A DNA stretch of 64,000 nt, from assembly GCA_007751255.1 (NCBI GenBank), contig CP036296.1, positions 1,674,001-1,738,000 on the forward strand, in the 5' to 3' direction. Both the position numbers and the translations under genes were made by a program. The notes under the pieces were generated by a model. That model saw only the letters and a program-made list of their open reading frames with translations. It was not told the DNA's origin and searched no databases. Numbering within the stretch: the stretch's first letter is position 1; each line of letters opens with the position of its first letter. Positions 22,134-31,872 of this stretch are shown one piece after another. This DNA is from Engelhardtia mirabilis. Lineage in GTDB: Bacteria; Planctomycetota; UBA1135; GCA-002686595.

Positions 22134-22591
22134 GGCGCGGTTCGCCCCTTGGCGAGCTCACCTCGAGCTGTGGTGCCGGGCTACCAGCTGTTCGAGGAGC
22201 CCGGGAGCGGGCAATCAGGCCGATCGGCGACGTCGAGGCGGCCCCGAAGCTGGGGATCGACGTGGACCGGCCCCCAGCGACGGCCACCCCCGACTCGAGC
22301 GCGATGCCGGGCCAGGTGAGGCCCGCGATCGGATCCAGATGCGAGATGCGGGCACCGCTTCCAGCGGCGAGAGGGTGTCCGGCGTCGCTCGCCACCATGC
22401 CGCACAGTGACGTCGTTCACGCAGCCGACGACGACGGCGGCGAGGCCGCTCCAACCTGGTTTCATTCGCCGCCACGTCCCGATGGACGGCGGGGCAGCCG
22501 AATCGAACCGATCGAGTTCTTGGAACAGCCGAGCTCGCGATCCGCGCAAGGTCGAGCACTGACGCCGCCCCAGCACACGATCGGGCGCTCG
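22134..22591. other. intergenic region without recognisable gene
   Basis: The 458 bp separate two minus-strand genes. Several short frames are open on both strands but none shows a recognisable motif or start context. It presumably contains the promoter of the cytochrome gene at its left end. Confidence 0.35.
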
Positions 22592-23389
22592 TCAGCGAGG
22601 GCCGCCGCCGCCCGGATGGATCCCACCCGCCCCGAGTGGCGACTCCGGTTCGACGCGCTCGATCTTGTGGGCCGGAACGCCGCCGTAGACCGAGCGAGGC
22701 TCGAGCGCGCGGTGCTTGGGGACGACGCTGAGAGCTCCGACTTGGGTCTGGTCGCCGATGGTGACGCCGATCCCGATCACGCTCTTCAGACCGACCGTGA
22801 CGTAATTGCCGAAGTGAATGCGCGCGGTCTTCACGACGCCGCCCTCGACCAGGTGTCCCGACGCATGGGCGTCCGAGCCGATCACGACGTGGTCGCCGAA
22901 CTCGAGCAGGTTGTGGTCCATCAACGAAATGGTGTTGATCCACACGTCTCGTCCGACCTTGGCGCCATTCAGCCGGTGGTACCAGCTCCAAAGGGGGGTC
23001 GCCCTCAGCACCGTACCGGCGAAGAGCCGGACCAAGTGGATCGAGACCGTGTACCGCACCCAGCGCAGGAGCGGCCAATCCAGATCGTCGATCCGCATCT
23101 CCGCTGCGTCGGGCGTGCGCCAGCCCATCAGCCGCATCGCCAAGGCCGAGAGCACCATCAGCGCAATGCAGAACAGGAGGTAGGCGGGCATGAACGCCAT
23201 CGAGAGCACCACGATGCGGACGTAGGCGTTGCCGAACGTCCAGTTGAAGTGCCAAGTCCAGAACAGGGCTCCCGGCAGAACGGACAAGCCGAAGATGATG
23301 CTCTCGACCACGAAGCCGGAGAGCACGGCCCAGGTGACCCGCAGCATCCGGTGGAGTCGATCGGTGCGGGTGCGACGTCGAGCTGTCAT
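22592..23389 (-). CDS. membrane-associated acyltransferase with left-handed beta-helix (hexapeptide) domain
   Basis: This is 265 residues starting at the ATG 23387-23389. The N-terminal third contains two membrane segments (VTWAVLSGFVVESIIFGLSV and AYVRIVVLSMAFMPAYLLF...ALMVLSALAM). From about residue 140 hexapeptide-repeat turns follow (AKVGRDVWINTISLMDHNLLEFGDHVVIGSDAH..., HFGNYVTVGLKSVIGIGVTIGDQTQVGALSVVP), ending with the usual YGGVPAHKI. This arrangement resembles the membrane-linked LbH acetyltransferase-like modules associated with Pls/PosA-type peptide synthetases and exopolysaccharide loci. No biosynthetic partners are adjacent, so the acceptor is unknown. The Gly/Pro-rich last 15 residues are not conserved-looking. 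Confidence 0.75.
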   Translation of the reverse strand: MTARRRTRTDRLHRMLRVTWAVLSGFVVESIIFGLSVLPGALFWTWHFNWTFGNAYVRIVVLSMAFMPAYLLFCIALMVLSALAMRLMGWRTPDAAEMRIDDLDWPLLRWVRYTVSIHLVRLFAGTVLRATPLWSWYHRLNGAKVGRDVWINTISLMDHNLLEFGDHVVIGSDAHASGHLVEGGVVKTARIHFGNYVTVGLKSVIGIGVTIGDQTQVGALSVVPKHRALEPRSVYGGVPAHKIERVEPESPLGAGGIHPGGGGPR

Positions 23390-24002
23390 GTCGGCATTGT
23401 TCCGAGCGATCGGTGGGGCACGCAACGGACTCGCGTTCGAGACGGGCCATCGGCTCGCCCTGGGCCGACCCGGGCGGCGAATCGGCGCTCTGGTCTCGAT
23501 CGAGTGGCGGAGTAGCCGCGCCCCGGCTGGACGTCGCCCGCAGGGCCCCCGGCCGACGGAGGTCGAGCTGCGGACGGCGTGGCACGGGTCCGCTGCTTCT
23601 CGGCGACAGCCGGCCAGTGGTGGCGTCGTGGAACGGATGCAGCGCCCTGGCTCCCTGGCCTGTGAGGGTCAGCGTGCCGCTCGAGAGCTGTGGGGCCCAT
23701 GTCGGTCGTCGACCCAGTCTCCTCGAGCCAGGGCGATCACCGCGATCGGTGCCCGATCGAGCGGATGTCGAAGCTGACTGCACGTCCGCCGGCCCGGCGC
23801 TCGGACCTGGGAACGGGCCTCGCTCGGGTCGAGGACGTCCGGCCCCGGGACCGGGGCTCCGGCCGAGCGCAGCCGTGGTCAGTGGGCCAATCGACCCTGG
23901 CCCCGACAGCTCAGGCGAGCTGCCCACTAGACTGCCGGGGGGCGCTGCGATCGAGCACCGGCCCGACGGCTCCATCTCCCACACCCTCGTTCGTCTCCTG
24001 CC
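23390..24002. other. intergenic region without recognisable gene
   Basis: The 613 bp lie between divergent genes. Multiple frames stay open because of GC content, but I see no protein motif, RNA gene or strong hairpin. Confidence 0.35.
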
Positions 24003-24470
24003 GTGCAAGAATCCAACGTCTACGACGTGATCGCCGCGTTCTGGTGGCCCGCGGCGGTCCTGCTGTCTGCGGTCATATTTCGAGCGCCCCTGACGACCCT
24101 TCTTCGTCGCAGGGAGATTCGGGTGCGGTACGGATCCATGGAGCTGGTCGTTCCGGCGTCGGAGACCGAGTCCGCGCTGCAGGATGTTTTCGCCGGCTTT
24201 CTCGAGCAGTACGAGAGGCTCCTGCGGCCCTTCCATCGCGAGGTGATGGAGACTGTCCTGCGATCGGTCGAGCCGCGCCGAGTCGACGAGGTCATCGAGG
24301 GCTTCGACCGCGACGATCCCGAGCACATCGGATGCCTTCGGGCCCTGAGAGGCCTGGGCCTGGTGGTTCCGGCGGGCGGCGGTGCCTGGAGCTCGGAGAC
24401 TCGGATCGAGGTCACGGCGTTCGGCCGTTCCTTGACCAAGTACCTGCGGTCGCGCCGCGCGGAAGCGTGA
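24003..24470 (+). CDS. small membrane-anchored protein with possible winged-helix C-terminus
   Basis: This is 155 residues starting at GTG 24003. A single N-terminal hydrophobic helix (AAFWWPAAVLLSAVIFRAP) is followed by an RRRE charge cluster consistent with the rest being cytoplasmic. A helical region precedes a C-terminal stretch resembling a winged-helix fold (CLRALRGLGLVVPAGGGAW ... IEVTAFGRSLTKYL). Such an arrangement occurs in small membrane proteins annotated only as hypothetical. It stands alone, with more than 600 bp of non-coding sequence on each side. Function is unknown; a DNA- or protein-binding role is speculation. Confidence 0.65.
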   Translation: MQESNVYDVIAAFWWPAAVLLSAVIFRAPLTTLLRRREIRVRYGSMELVVPASETESALQDVFAGFLEQYERLLRPFHREVMETVLRSVEPRRVDEVIEGFDRDDPEHIGCLRALRGLGLVVPAGGGAWSSETRIEVTAFGRSLTKYLRSRRAEA

Positions 24471-25191
24471 CCGTCGACAGGGCTCGGCCGAAGAAGGACG
24501 CGGGCTCGGAGCTGCGGACACTGCAGGCCAGCCGACACAGCCGATCTCGATTGCAAGAGCCAGTTCGGCCGGCGGCCGTTCGTCGTCTTGCGAGCGATGG
24601 TCGCTGCGGATTGGCGATCACGATGCGATCCGGACGGGCGGGCGGGCGGGCGGGGGCCCGCGGTTGTGGCGGCCAGAGCTTCGAGCTGCGCGGTCCGCTG
24701 GAGTACGGCCGAGGGCGTACGACGCCAGCTCGACAGACAGGGTCGATCAGGCCACGGTGCGCCGCGCGTCCGTGAGCGGACGCGGGCTCGACCCTATCGC
24801 AGCCCTGTCGAAGCTCTTTGCGACCCATGTGATGGAATTCTGGAGGCTCATGGGCGGCTGGGCGGCTGGGCGGCATCGGGCTGTCTTGCGGCTCGACCGA
24901 AGCGCTGACGATCTTCGCGGGCAAGCGGATCAACCGCGGGCCGAGGTTTCGTGCCCTGCATCAGGGGCCTTCGCTAACCTCGACCGAGACGCGAAGCAGA
25001 TCTACGGCTGGTGAATGGCCGAGGAGGTGTTCACCACGCGTGGATCAAGCATCCGGGAGAGAGGGCGTCTGCCGTCTTGAAGACCGAGGAACCGAGGCTC
25101 CGAGAGCGGTGGTCCGGGCCGTCGTCGTTGTTACTTGCGATCCGAGCAGTAGCTTCGCGGCTGCCGATGTCAGAAGACCGGGAGTCGAGCC
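24471..25191. other. long leader region with two G-quadruplex-capable tracts upstream of the giant gene
   Basis: The 721 bp contain no recognisable gene. On the plus strand, 24636-24656 is four GGGC units followed by a G-run, a canonical G3N1 quadruplex pattern. 24852-24880 has four GGG tracts with 5-7 nt loops (ggcggctgggcggctgggcg core). A GGGAG ribosome site (25180-25184) lies 7 nt before the ATG at 25192. Confidence 0.5.
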
Positions 25192-28100
25192 ATGAGCTGC
25201 TACTGGGCGTTCGATCTGTCGTGCGGAGCCACTACGTGTTGGTTCGAGTATCAGCTTCCCGCGACGTGGAACGGGGTCGAGCCGTTCACGTTCAGCTTCT
25301 GGATGTGGGTCGAAGACCCGACCCATGTGGCAGAGTCGATCTTCAGCATCGGCGATCGAAGGCCATCGAATGGTCGCCGAGTCTTCTCGCTCGCAGGGCA
25401 CTACGGCAATGAACGCCTCTTCGGAGCCTTCACCGGCTTCGTCGCGGGGGCGGTAGAGCAAGCCCCGTGGATCGACCTGGTCGGTCGCACCTGCCGGTGG
25501 ATCCACTTCGCGGTGACCTACGATGACAAGCAGAACGAGTTCCGGATCTACGTGGACGGCAAAGCCAGCGCGTCCTACGCACCCGTGGCCGCACCGCCAA
25601 TGCCCGGCCCCGTCAGCTTCGGGGCTACGCCGTTCAAGGCGTTCTACACCCCGCAAACCAACGTCCACTCGATCACCGGTCTCATTGATGAGGTCCGCAT
25701 GTGGGACGTCGCATTCGATGCCGATCGAATCGTCGCAAGCATGTACGGGCGTCTCGTCAACCCGCAGGACGAGAGGGGCCTCATCAGTTACGTCAACGTG
25801 CCGCCCGGCGTGGTGCAGGGAATCGGCGCACCCGTGCCCTCGCTGGAGGACCACGTCAGCGGCCAGAAGGTCTCGATCAAGCCCGGCGTACAGCTCATCC
25901 CTGCCTCGATCCCTGACGGCGGCGCGCTGCGGCTCGCGCTGGAGGGCGAGGCCGTGCTCTTTTCGGACCCTGACTTCCAAGGTCATTCCTGGCTCCTCGG
26001 TGGGAGTCCCGACCGATCCGACGCGCGCGGAGACCTCCGACACTGTTCACCACGCTCCATGCGAGTGGGGCCCAACACCGTCGTCACCCTCTTCAGCGAA
26101 GTCGGTGGTCAGGGGGTCACGCAGCAAGCCGTTGCTGACTTGCCGAACTTCGGCCATACCCGACTCATGGCAGCCGCCGATGTGTCGACTCCGTTGTCGG
26201 TCAGGATCGACTCGACTCGCGACAGGGTGTCGACGGCTCCGTGGGCCATAGGGACCAGCCAGGAAGGTGTCTACCTCTGCGCTTCGCTGCGAGACAGCCC
26301 CGGCCGCAATACGCTCGGATTGAAGCTCGCACTGACGACCACCTCGTGCATCTCGGCGAAGCCTTCGGCCGTCCGTAAGCCCCATGAAGGTCTCCTGGCG
26401 ATCGAGCCCCTGGATCAGCCCCTCGATGATCCGCGCGAGACCGCCGTCGCCATCTACGCGCCGAGTCACGAGGGCCACGCGACGAGCATCGATGACTGGT
26501 TCGGGATCGGCTCGCCGGCGACACCCTTCGCCGCCGTCGAGGAGGGCGACGGCGGGAACTTCTCGCTCCGATGCCTCGATGACGGCCGCTGGCTGACCGT
26601 CGGCGACGACCGCTGCCGTCTTTCGAGCGATCGCGAGGCGAGGGGTCTGTTCCGGCGCGCGATCTGCGGAGCCGAGGACGAAGGCCAGGTCCCGGAGCTG
26701 CAGGTCGGAGACATCGCGTTCTATGCCGAGCCCGGCTATTGGGGCCGTGCCTGGGTCTTCCGCGAGGGCCAGCCCGACCTGGCCAAGCTCATCGAGGGCT
26801 TCGCGCCCCAGTCGATCCGCCTAGGGCCCAGCACGCTATTGACGCTGTCATCGCGGACCAACGATGCCTCTGGGAAGGGCACCGTCGACTTCCTCGTCGA
26901 TGTCCCGGAACTGATCGCTTCCGACTTCGGCAAGGCGGCGCCCCAATCCTTCACTCGTCGGCGCATCGTCGCGCCGGGCGCGGTCGGACTGGAGTGGAGA
27001 TCGGAGTTGAGCGAAGACCTGTGGCTGGTCGACGGGCGCGCCGAGCGCTACGCGGCCTACCGCACCAGCCTGCGCCTTCCGAAGAACGTCCACACGGTCT
27101 ACGTCGGCGTGACCGAGGACGCCGTGCTCGCGATCGACGGACAGGCGCCCCTGTCCCTGACCGCGGGCGAGGCACTGAAGCCCGTCTCGGCCGGTGCGAC
27201 GGGGCGCTTGATCATCTCGAGCGAGGCCACCGGGCTCGCGACGGCCGGTCTGGTGCTTCGCACCGACACCATGGCGCGCAACGCCGTCGTGACTCTCTTC
27301 CCGGCGACCGACGTGCACACCAGGCTCGCCACACTGTCGGACGGCGAGCTCTACGCTGCGGAGGTCCACGGCAAACGGATCCTGCGCGAAGGGGTCAGTG
27401 TCGAGGGTGCGGCGAATGCGCAGAACGCGATCAAGGCCATGATGCGCTCCGTCCGCTACACGGAGGAGAAGCTCGACGCGCAAGTCGACGGAGGACCGGT
27501 GTCGCGGCTGTCGTCGCCCGGGATGGCGCACTGCGAGTGCTGGGAGTGGAAGTGCTGCAGCGAGAGCATCACCCACGACTGCATGGAGAACGAGGGCTGG
27601 TCCATCGCCTTCGACGGTTCCGTGGGCCTGGGTGCTCGCGCGACGTCGACATCGACCTACGAGGTTTTGGCGAAGACGCAGGTGCAGGAAGGTGGTGGTT
27701 ATTGGAAAGCTGAAACGGAAGGTCCGTTCTGGACCGAGGGACTCACCGCTGGCCACGGTGTCACGGAGTGGTGGAAGGCTGTGGTGAGCCACGCCGAGCA
27801 GGTCGTCCGAGTCGTCGTCCGAAAGGCGGTGGACCTGGTCGATCGACTCGAGGTCCAGATCCAGCTGATCGGGGATCGGGTCAAGAACTTCGTGATCGAT
27901 ACAGCCACCAAGGCAGCGGCAGTAGCCCAGGCGGTCCTCGCCAAGATCGCGAGCGACGTCGCGATGGTCGTCGATTGGCTGTCTTTCCTCTTCGATTGGC
28001 ACGACATCCGCGTCGTCCAGGCGCGGCTCGCTCGGGACATCGACCGGACGCTGACTGGCTTCTCCGAGCTTATCCTCGCTCAGAAGCCCCGTTTCGAGAA

Positions 28101-29859
28101 CGGCGTCGACCAGTTCTCCGACTACCTCGTCGGCATCGCGGAGGAGCTCAAGGGCTACTTCGCGACGAAGCCCATCGCTACGAACCGGCAGCTCGCTGCG
28201 TCCCGACGGCATCCGGCGGCGGAGGAGAAGGTTCACTGGTTCCTCGAGAAGTTCTCGAGTCCCTCGGTCTTGGCCTACGACACCGGTGTGGCGATCGGGA
28301 TGGGCGGGCCTCCCGAAGCGGTTGCGCGTCTGATCCAGGGCATCGAGGCGCTGCTGGACGACGAGATCCAGAGCACACTGATCCGCTCCCAGCTCGGCCA
28401 GGCGCGGACCTACTTCTATGACGCCTTCAACAGCGACGCCAACATGGGGCTGGACATGGACCAGTTCATGGCGGGGATTGTCACAGTCCTCGAGATCGGC
28501 ATCGAAGTTGCGCTGGACTTCGCGAAGGTGGTCGTCGGCTTGTTGTTCGAGCTCGTGGCGGACGCCGTCCTCTGGGTCCGCGAAGCGCTGGAGGCTCCGA
28601 TCGACCTCGGCCCGGTCCATACGCTCTGGGATCTTGTCACTGCGGACAACGAGCTCGGCGAGCTGAAGCTCAATCTCCTGAACCTGATGACGCTGGGCGT
28701 CTCGATCCCCACGACAGTCATCTACAAGGCCATCTCGGGCAAGTCGCCCGCGAATGTGGCCGACTACGAGCCGTTGCAGAGCGGATCGCGGGCAGATGTG
28801 GCTGCGCCACTCGACGAGTTCCACGATCTCAAGCTCTTCAGTGCCATCGTCTCGAGCTGCTTCGCCATTGTCGGTGGAGAGCTCTCGCTGCTACTCGACG
28901 CAGAGTCGGCGTGCCAGATGGCCGCGAAGGTGAGCAAAGCTGCCGGGAAGAAGGTGGTCCTGATCGATCCGGGGCAGGAGAGCAAGCTGGCGACGATCGT
29001 CCCGAAGCGTCCTGCTGCATGGGCCGAAGGCTTCGACATGGCTGAGCAGACGGTCTCGAGGCTCGAGTGGATCGCTTGGGGCTGCGACTTCGGTGGCCAG
29101 GTCTTCGGTTGGCCGGGCGGATTCCCCTTGGCCAAGCCGATCAACGGCGAGTTCTTCCCTGTTGACGATCAGCCCGAGCTTCTCGCCGACGTCCTGTGGT
29201 TCAGCGAGTGGGGCCTCCTCGTGCTGAATGCAGTCGCGATCAAGTGGGACGTGATGGGCAGGCTCCTGTCCAAGAGACAGCTGCGGCGGAAAGACGACGT
29301 CTGCCTCGTCGCAGACAATGTCCTGGCGTTGCTCCATCTCGGGCTGGCCCTTGCCGTCTGGCACTCAGAGGCGAATCACAAGGACCCGTGGTATCTCGAG
29401 CACGTGCTTCTTCCCAAGAACATCGCGACCGTTGCGGGCCTGGTGCCTGACGTCCTGGCCTTCCTTCAGTTGCCAGTGCTCACGATCGATTCCGAGGGGG
29501 TGACGCTCGCCGCCTACCTCGCGCTCGAGGCGATCGCTACCGATTTCCAGGTCGGGCTCTCGATGTACATGGGGATCGCCGGGCTGATCGATACGCCGGC
29601 TGGTGCGAACTTCAGCGCCTCGACGACGAGTGGGCTCGCTGGCACCAAGGTGTCTTTCACCGACCGATCGACAGGGCCGGTCTCCAGTTGGAGCTGGGAG
29701 TTCGTCGACGGCGCCGGTACCCAATCGCAACGCCCGAATCCGGAGTACACCTACCTGAGGCCAGGCGTCTACACCGTCACCCTCACCGTGACTCCTCCGG
29801 GGACCGACAGCGTGATGGCGAAACAGCGCTACATAACGATCACCGGTCGGAGTGGATGA
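25192..29859 (+). CDS. giant LamG / beta-gamma-crystallin-like / helical / PKD multidomain protein
   Basis: This is 1555 residues with a strong GGGAG ribosome site and no signal peptide. Residues 5-200 are a LamG jelly-roll (FSFWMWVEDP, WIHFAVTYDD, hallmark GLIDEVRMWDVAFDADRI). Two segments with a Greek-key, beta-gamma-crystallin-like pattern follow at about 253-325 (AVLFSDPDFQGHSWLL ... SMRVGPNTVVTLFSE) and 507-575 (IAFYAEPGYWGRAWVF ... SIRLGPSTLLTLSS). A cysteine cluster lies at 781-797 (CECWEWKCCSESITHDC). About 620 residues of amphipathic and hydrophobic helices come next (KVVVGLLFELVADAVLWV, LHLGLALAVW), then a PKD domain at about 1468-1551 (SFTDRSTGPVSSWSWEF ... GVYTVTLTV). The helical core without a leader suggests an atypically exported or injected effector or toxin-like protein. 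This is inference; no family match for the core is recognised. Confidence 0.8.
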   Translation: MSCYWAFDLSCGATTCWFEYQLPATWNGVEPFTFSFWMWVEDPTHVAESIFSIGDRRPSNGRRVFSLAGHYGNERLFGAFTGFVAGAVEQAPWIDLVGRTCRWIHFAVTYDDKQNEFRIYVDGKASASYAPVAAPPMPGPVSFGATPFKAFYTPQTNVHSITGLIDEVRMWDVAFDADRIVASMYGRLVNPQDERGLISYVNVPPGVVQGIGAPVPSLEDHVSGQKVSIKPGVQLIPASIPDGGALRLALEGEAVLFSDPDFQGHSWLLGGSPDRSDARGDLRHCSPRSMRVGPNTVVTLFSEVGGQGVTQQAVADLPNFGHTRLMAAADVSTPLSVRIDSTRDRVSTAPWAIGTSQEGVYLCASLRDSPGRNTLGLKLALTTTSCISAKPSAVRKPHEGLLAIEPLDQPLDDPRETAVAIYAPSHEGHATSIDDWFGIGSPATPFAAVEEGDGGNFSLRCLDDGRWLTVGDDRCRLSSDREARGLFRRAICGAEDEGQVPELQVGDIAFYAEPGYWGRAWVFREGQPDLAKLIEGFAPQSIRLGPSTLLTLSSRTNDASGKGTVDFLVDVPELIASDFGKAAPQSFTRRRIVAPGAVGLEWRSELSEDLWLVDGRAERYAAYRTSLRLPKNVHTVYVGVTEDAVLAIDGQAPLSLTAGEALKPVSAGATGRLIISSEATGLATAGLVLRTDTMARNAVVTLFPATDVHTRLATLSDGELYAAEVHGKRILREGVSVEGAANAQNAIKAMMRSVRYTEEKLDAQVDGGPVSRLSSPGMAHCECWEWKCCSESITHDCMENEGWSIAFDGSVGLGARATSTSTYEVLAKTQVQEGGGYWKAETEGPFWTEGLTAGHGVTEWWKAVVSHAEQVVRVVVRKAVDLVDRLEVQIQLIGDRVKNFVIDTATKAAAVAQAVLAKIASDVAMVVDWLSFLFDWHDIRVVQARLARDIDRTLTGFSELILAQKPRFENGVDQFSDYLVGIAEELKGYFATKPIATNRQLAASRRHPAAEEKVHWFLEKFSSPSVLAYDTGVAIGMGGPPEAVARLIQGIEALLDDEIQSTLIRSQLGQARTYFYDAFNSDANMGLDMDQFMAGIVTVLEIGIEVALDFAKVVVGLLFELVADAVLWVREALEAPIDLGPVHTLWDLVTADNELGELKLNLLNLMTLGVSIPTTVIYKAISGKSPANVADYEPLQSGSRADVAAPLDEFHDLKLFSAIVSSCFAIVGGELSLLLDAESACQMAAKVSKAAGKKVVLIDPGQESKLATIVPKRPAAWAEGFDMAEQTVSRLEWIAWGCDFGGQVFGWPGGFPLAKPINGEFFPVDDQPELLADVLWFSEWGLLVLNAVAIKWDVMGRLLSKRQLRRKDDVCLVADNVLALLHLGLALAVWHSEANHKDPWYLEHVLLPKNIATVAGLVPDVLAFLQLPVLTIDSEGVTLAAYLALEAIATDFQVGLSMYMGIAGLIDTPAGANFSASTTSGLAGTKVSFTDRSTGPVSSWSWEFVDGAGTQSQRPNPEYTYLRPGVYTVTLTVTPPGTDSVMAKQRYITITGRSG

Positions 29860-30094
29860 GTTGACCTCGAGCCGAGGTCGTCCAGGCCGGGCGAGCCTCG
29901 GGTCAGCCGAGGGGCTGCGAGCGCGACCGAGCTCGGCCCGGTGGAGTCGAGCTGGTGGGGCGGTGCTTTTGCGGCCGTGCTTTGGCGGCCGTGGGGGAGT
30001 CCTGATGCGTGGGTTCATGGTGCATCGATTCCGCCCGCGGTCGTGCTTCAGGTCGTGACAACGACCAGGGATCGCCCGTCACCTGAATGCCGTC

Positions 30095-31162
30095 TTGCTC
30101 CCTACGCTCCGCGGGATCTCGATCTGTGTCTGCTTCGCTCTGCTCGGCTGTCAGGCCCCGCACACGGCCGGCCCGAGCTCCGTCCACTCAGCGTCCGAGA
30201 GCTACCTCGACTACTCCGACCGCGACGACCGCCTGAACGGCGGCGTCAGGATGGTCCCGATCGAGAAGCCGAAGGGCAGCTTCGAGGTCTGGAACAAGCG
30301 CGTGGGCAATGCTCCGAAGATCAAGGTGCTTCTGCTCCACGGCGGTCCCGGGCTGACCCAGGAGTATCTCGAGGCCTTCGACAGCTTCCTGCCCGCCGCC
30401 GGCGTCGTGTACTACTACTACGACCAGCTCGGGTCTTACTACAGCGATCAACCCGACGAACCGGAGCTGCGGGAGCTGCCTCGCTTCGTCGACGAGGTCG
30501 AGCAGGTGCGCCAGACGCGCGGCCTCGACGCGGACGAGTTCTACCTCTACCGCCATTCCTGGGGCGGAATGCTGGCGATCGAGTACGCGCTCCGGCGTCA
30601 AGACCATCTGAAGGGCTTGATCGTCTCGAACATGATGTCCAGCATTCCGGCCTACAACGAGTACGCCGAGAGGTTCTTCAAGGAGACGATGGATCCAGAG
30701 GTTCTCGCAGCGCTCCAGGCCTTCGAGTCCGCGCAGGACTACGAGAACCCGCGCTACATGGAGTTGCTGTACGAGCACCACTACGTGGAGCACTTCCTCC
30801 GTGTGCCCCTGGAGCAGTGGCCGGAGCCGGTCAACCGCGGGTTCGATCACCTGAACGCCGATATCTACGTGCCTATGCAGGGCCCCAGGGAGTTGGGGGC
30901 GAGCGGCAAGTTGGCCACCTGGGACCGCGCCGCCGACCTCGACCGGATCACGGTGCCGACCCTGGTGATCGTCGCCCGTCACGACAACATGGATCCCGTG
31001 TACCTGGAGTGGATGGCCCAGACCGTTCAGAGGGGGCGCTTCCTCTTCTGCCCCGACGGCAGTCGTTGCGCCCTCTACGACGACCAGCAGGTCTACATGG
31101 ACGGCCTGATCCGCTTCCTCCAGGACGTGGACGCCGGCGCGACTGCGCTAGCCGTCACCTAG
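30095..31162 (+). CDS. proline-iminopeptidase-like alpha/beta hydrolase lipoprotein with altered catalytic residues
   Basis: This is 355 residues from a TTG start giving a lipoprotein signal (GISICVCFALLGC). The fold is the S33 prolyl aminopeptidase / tricorn-factor type: oxyanion-hole HGGPGLTQEYLEAF, YYDQLGSYYSDQP, nucleophile elbow and the terminal PDGSRCALYDDQQVYMDGL. Two key positions are abnormal. The elbow reads YRHSWGG where the family has GHSWGG, and the family's catalytic His in (N/D)GSH-x-(A)-x-YDD is Arg (codon CGT, one transition from CAT). The putative Asp acid (ARHDNMDP region) is still present. It is probably catalytically impaired or has another role. Outside these positions the sequence looks intact. 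Confidence 0.8.
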   Translation: MLPTLRGISICVCFALLGCQAPHTAGPSSVHSASESYLDYSDRDDRLNGGVRMVPIEKPKGSFEVWNKRVGNAPKIKVLLLHGGPGLTQEYLEAFDSFLPAAGVVYYYYDQLGSYYSDQPDEPELRELPRFVDEVEQVRQTRGLDADEFYLYRHSWGGMLAIEYALRRQDHLKGLIVSNMMSSIPAYNEYAERFFKETMDPEVLAALQAFESAQDYENPRYMELLYEHHYVEHFLRVPLEQWPEPVNRGFDHLNADIYVPMQGPRELGASGKLATWDRAADLDRITVPTLVIVARHDNMDPVYLEWMAQTVQRGRFLFCPDGSRCALYDDQQVYMDGLIRFLQDVDAGATALAVT

Positions 31163-31872
31163 GCTGCGACGGAGCCCCCGTTCGTGGTTCGAGATGCGGC
31201 CGCACTCGTGCGGTGAGTGCTCAGGGCGCATCCCTGGAGAACTCGCCGAGGGTGCTCTTTCCAGCCAGGCCGCCGAAGGCTCGCAAGCTTGATCTGGCGC
31301 GAGAGCAGCGCTGTTCGTGGGCAGGCCTCGAGTTCGGTAGGAGCGCGCCCGGTCCAGTCATTCCACCGTTAGAGCACTCCGACGATTCTGGAGTCCTCAG
31401 TGCCGACGTGACTCGTGATCGCTCCCGAGGTATCGCTCGGTGGTGGGCCGACTCCATCGGCGCATCGCCGGCGATTCGCCTGCGCGAACCCGGGGGCAGC
31501 CGGGGTCAAAGGCTGCCCTGAATCAACTCGCGGCCAGCGCTGGAGAGCCCTGGGGCGTGCACGCGCGGGGTGTAGGGCTCCTGGTGACCCCGGCGCAGCG
31601 GGCCGACGCAGAGGGGCCGAGGCCCGCAGATCGGTCCTAGGGCAGCATGGCCCTTCCAGTCGGCGGATCCTCGACACCCGAGGAGTCGTTCGCTCGCTAG
31701 GATGCGAAGCTTCTGGGACACAGGGTCTTACAGGTGACACCGATCGCGGGCAACGGCCGACACCAGTTGGTGACCGAGTTGATCAAGACTGAACAGCGAT
31801 CGGGGCAGCACCGGCGACTCCCGATGACGGCGCTGAGCCGGCGGCCGCGATACGAAGCGTGCAGAGTGCCGC
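31163..31872. other. intergenic region without recognisable gene
   Basis: The 710 bp lie between same-strand genes. No frame carries a recognisable motif and I find no strong hairpin or repeat. The promoter of the sigma factor gene at 31873 should lie at the right end. Confidence 0.35.

Noticed and set aside
26848..28824. 658-codon open frame on the minus strand
   Set aside because: It is antisense to the giant LamG/PKD gene. Its composition mirrors the coding strand and it shows no domain.
29958..29976. Similarity of ggcggtgcttttgcggccg to 37328-37349
   Set aside because: Only about 17 of 20 positions match and no longer alignment extends from it, so I treat it as chance in GC-rich DNA.
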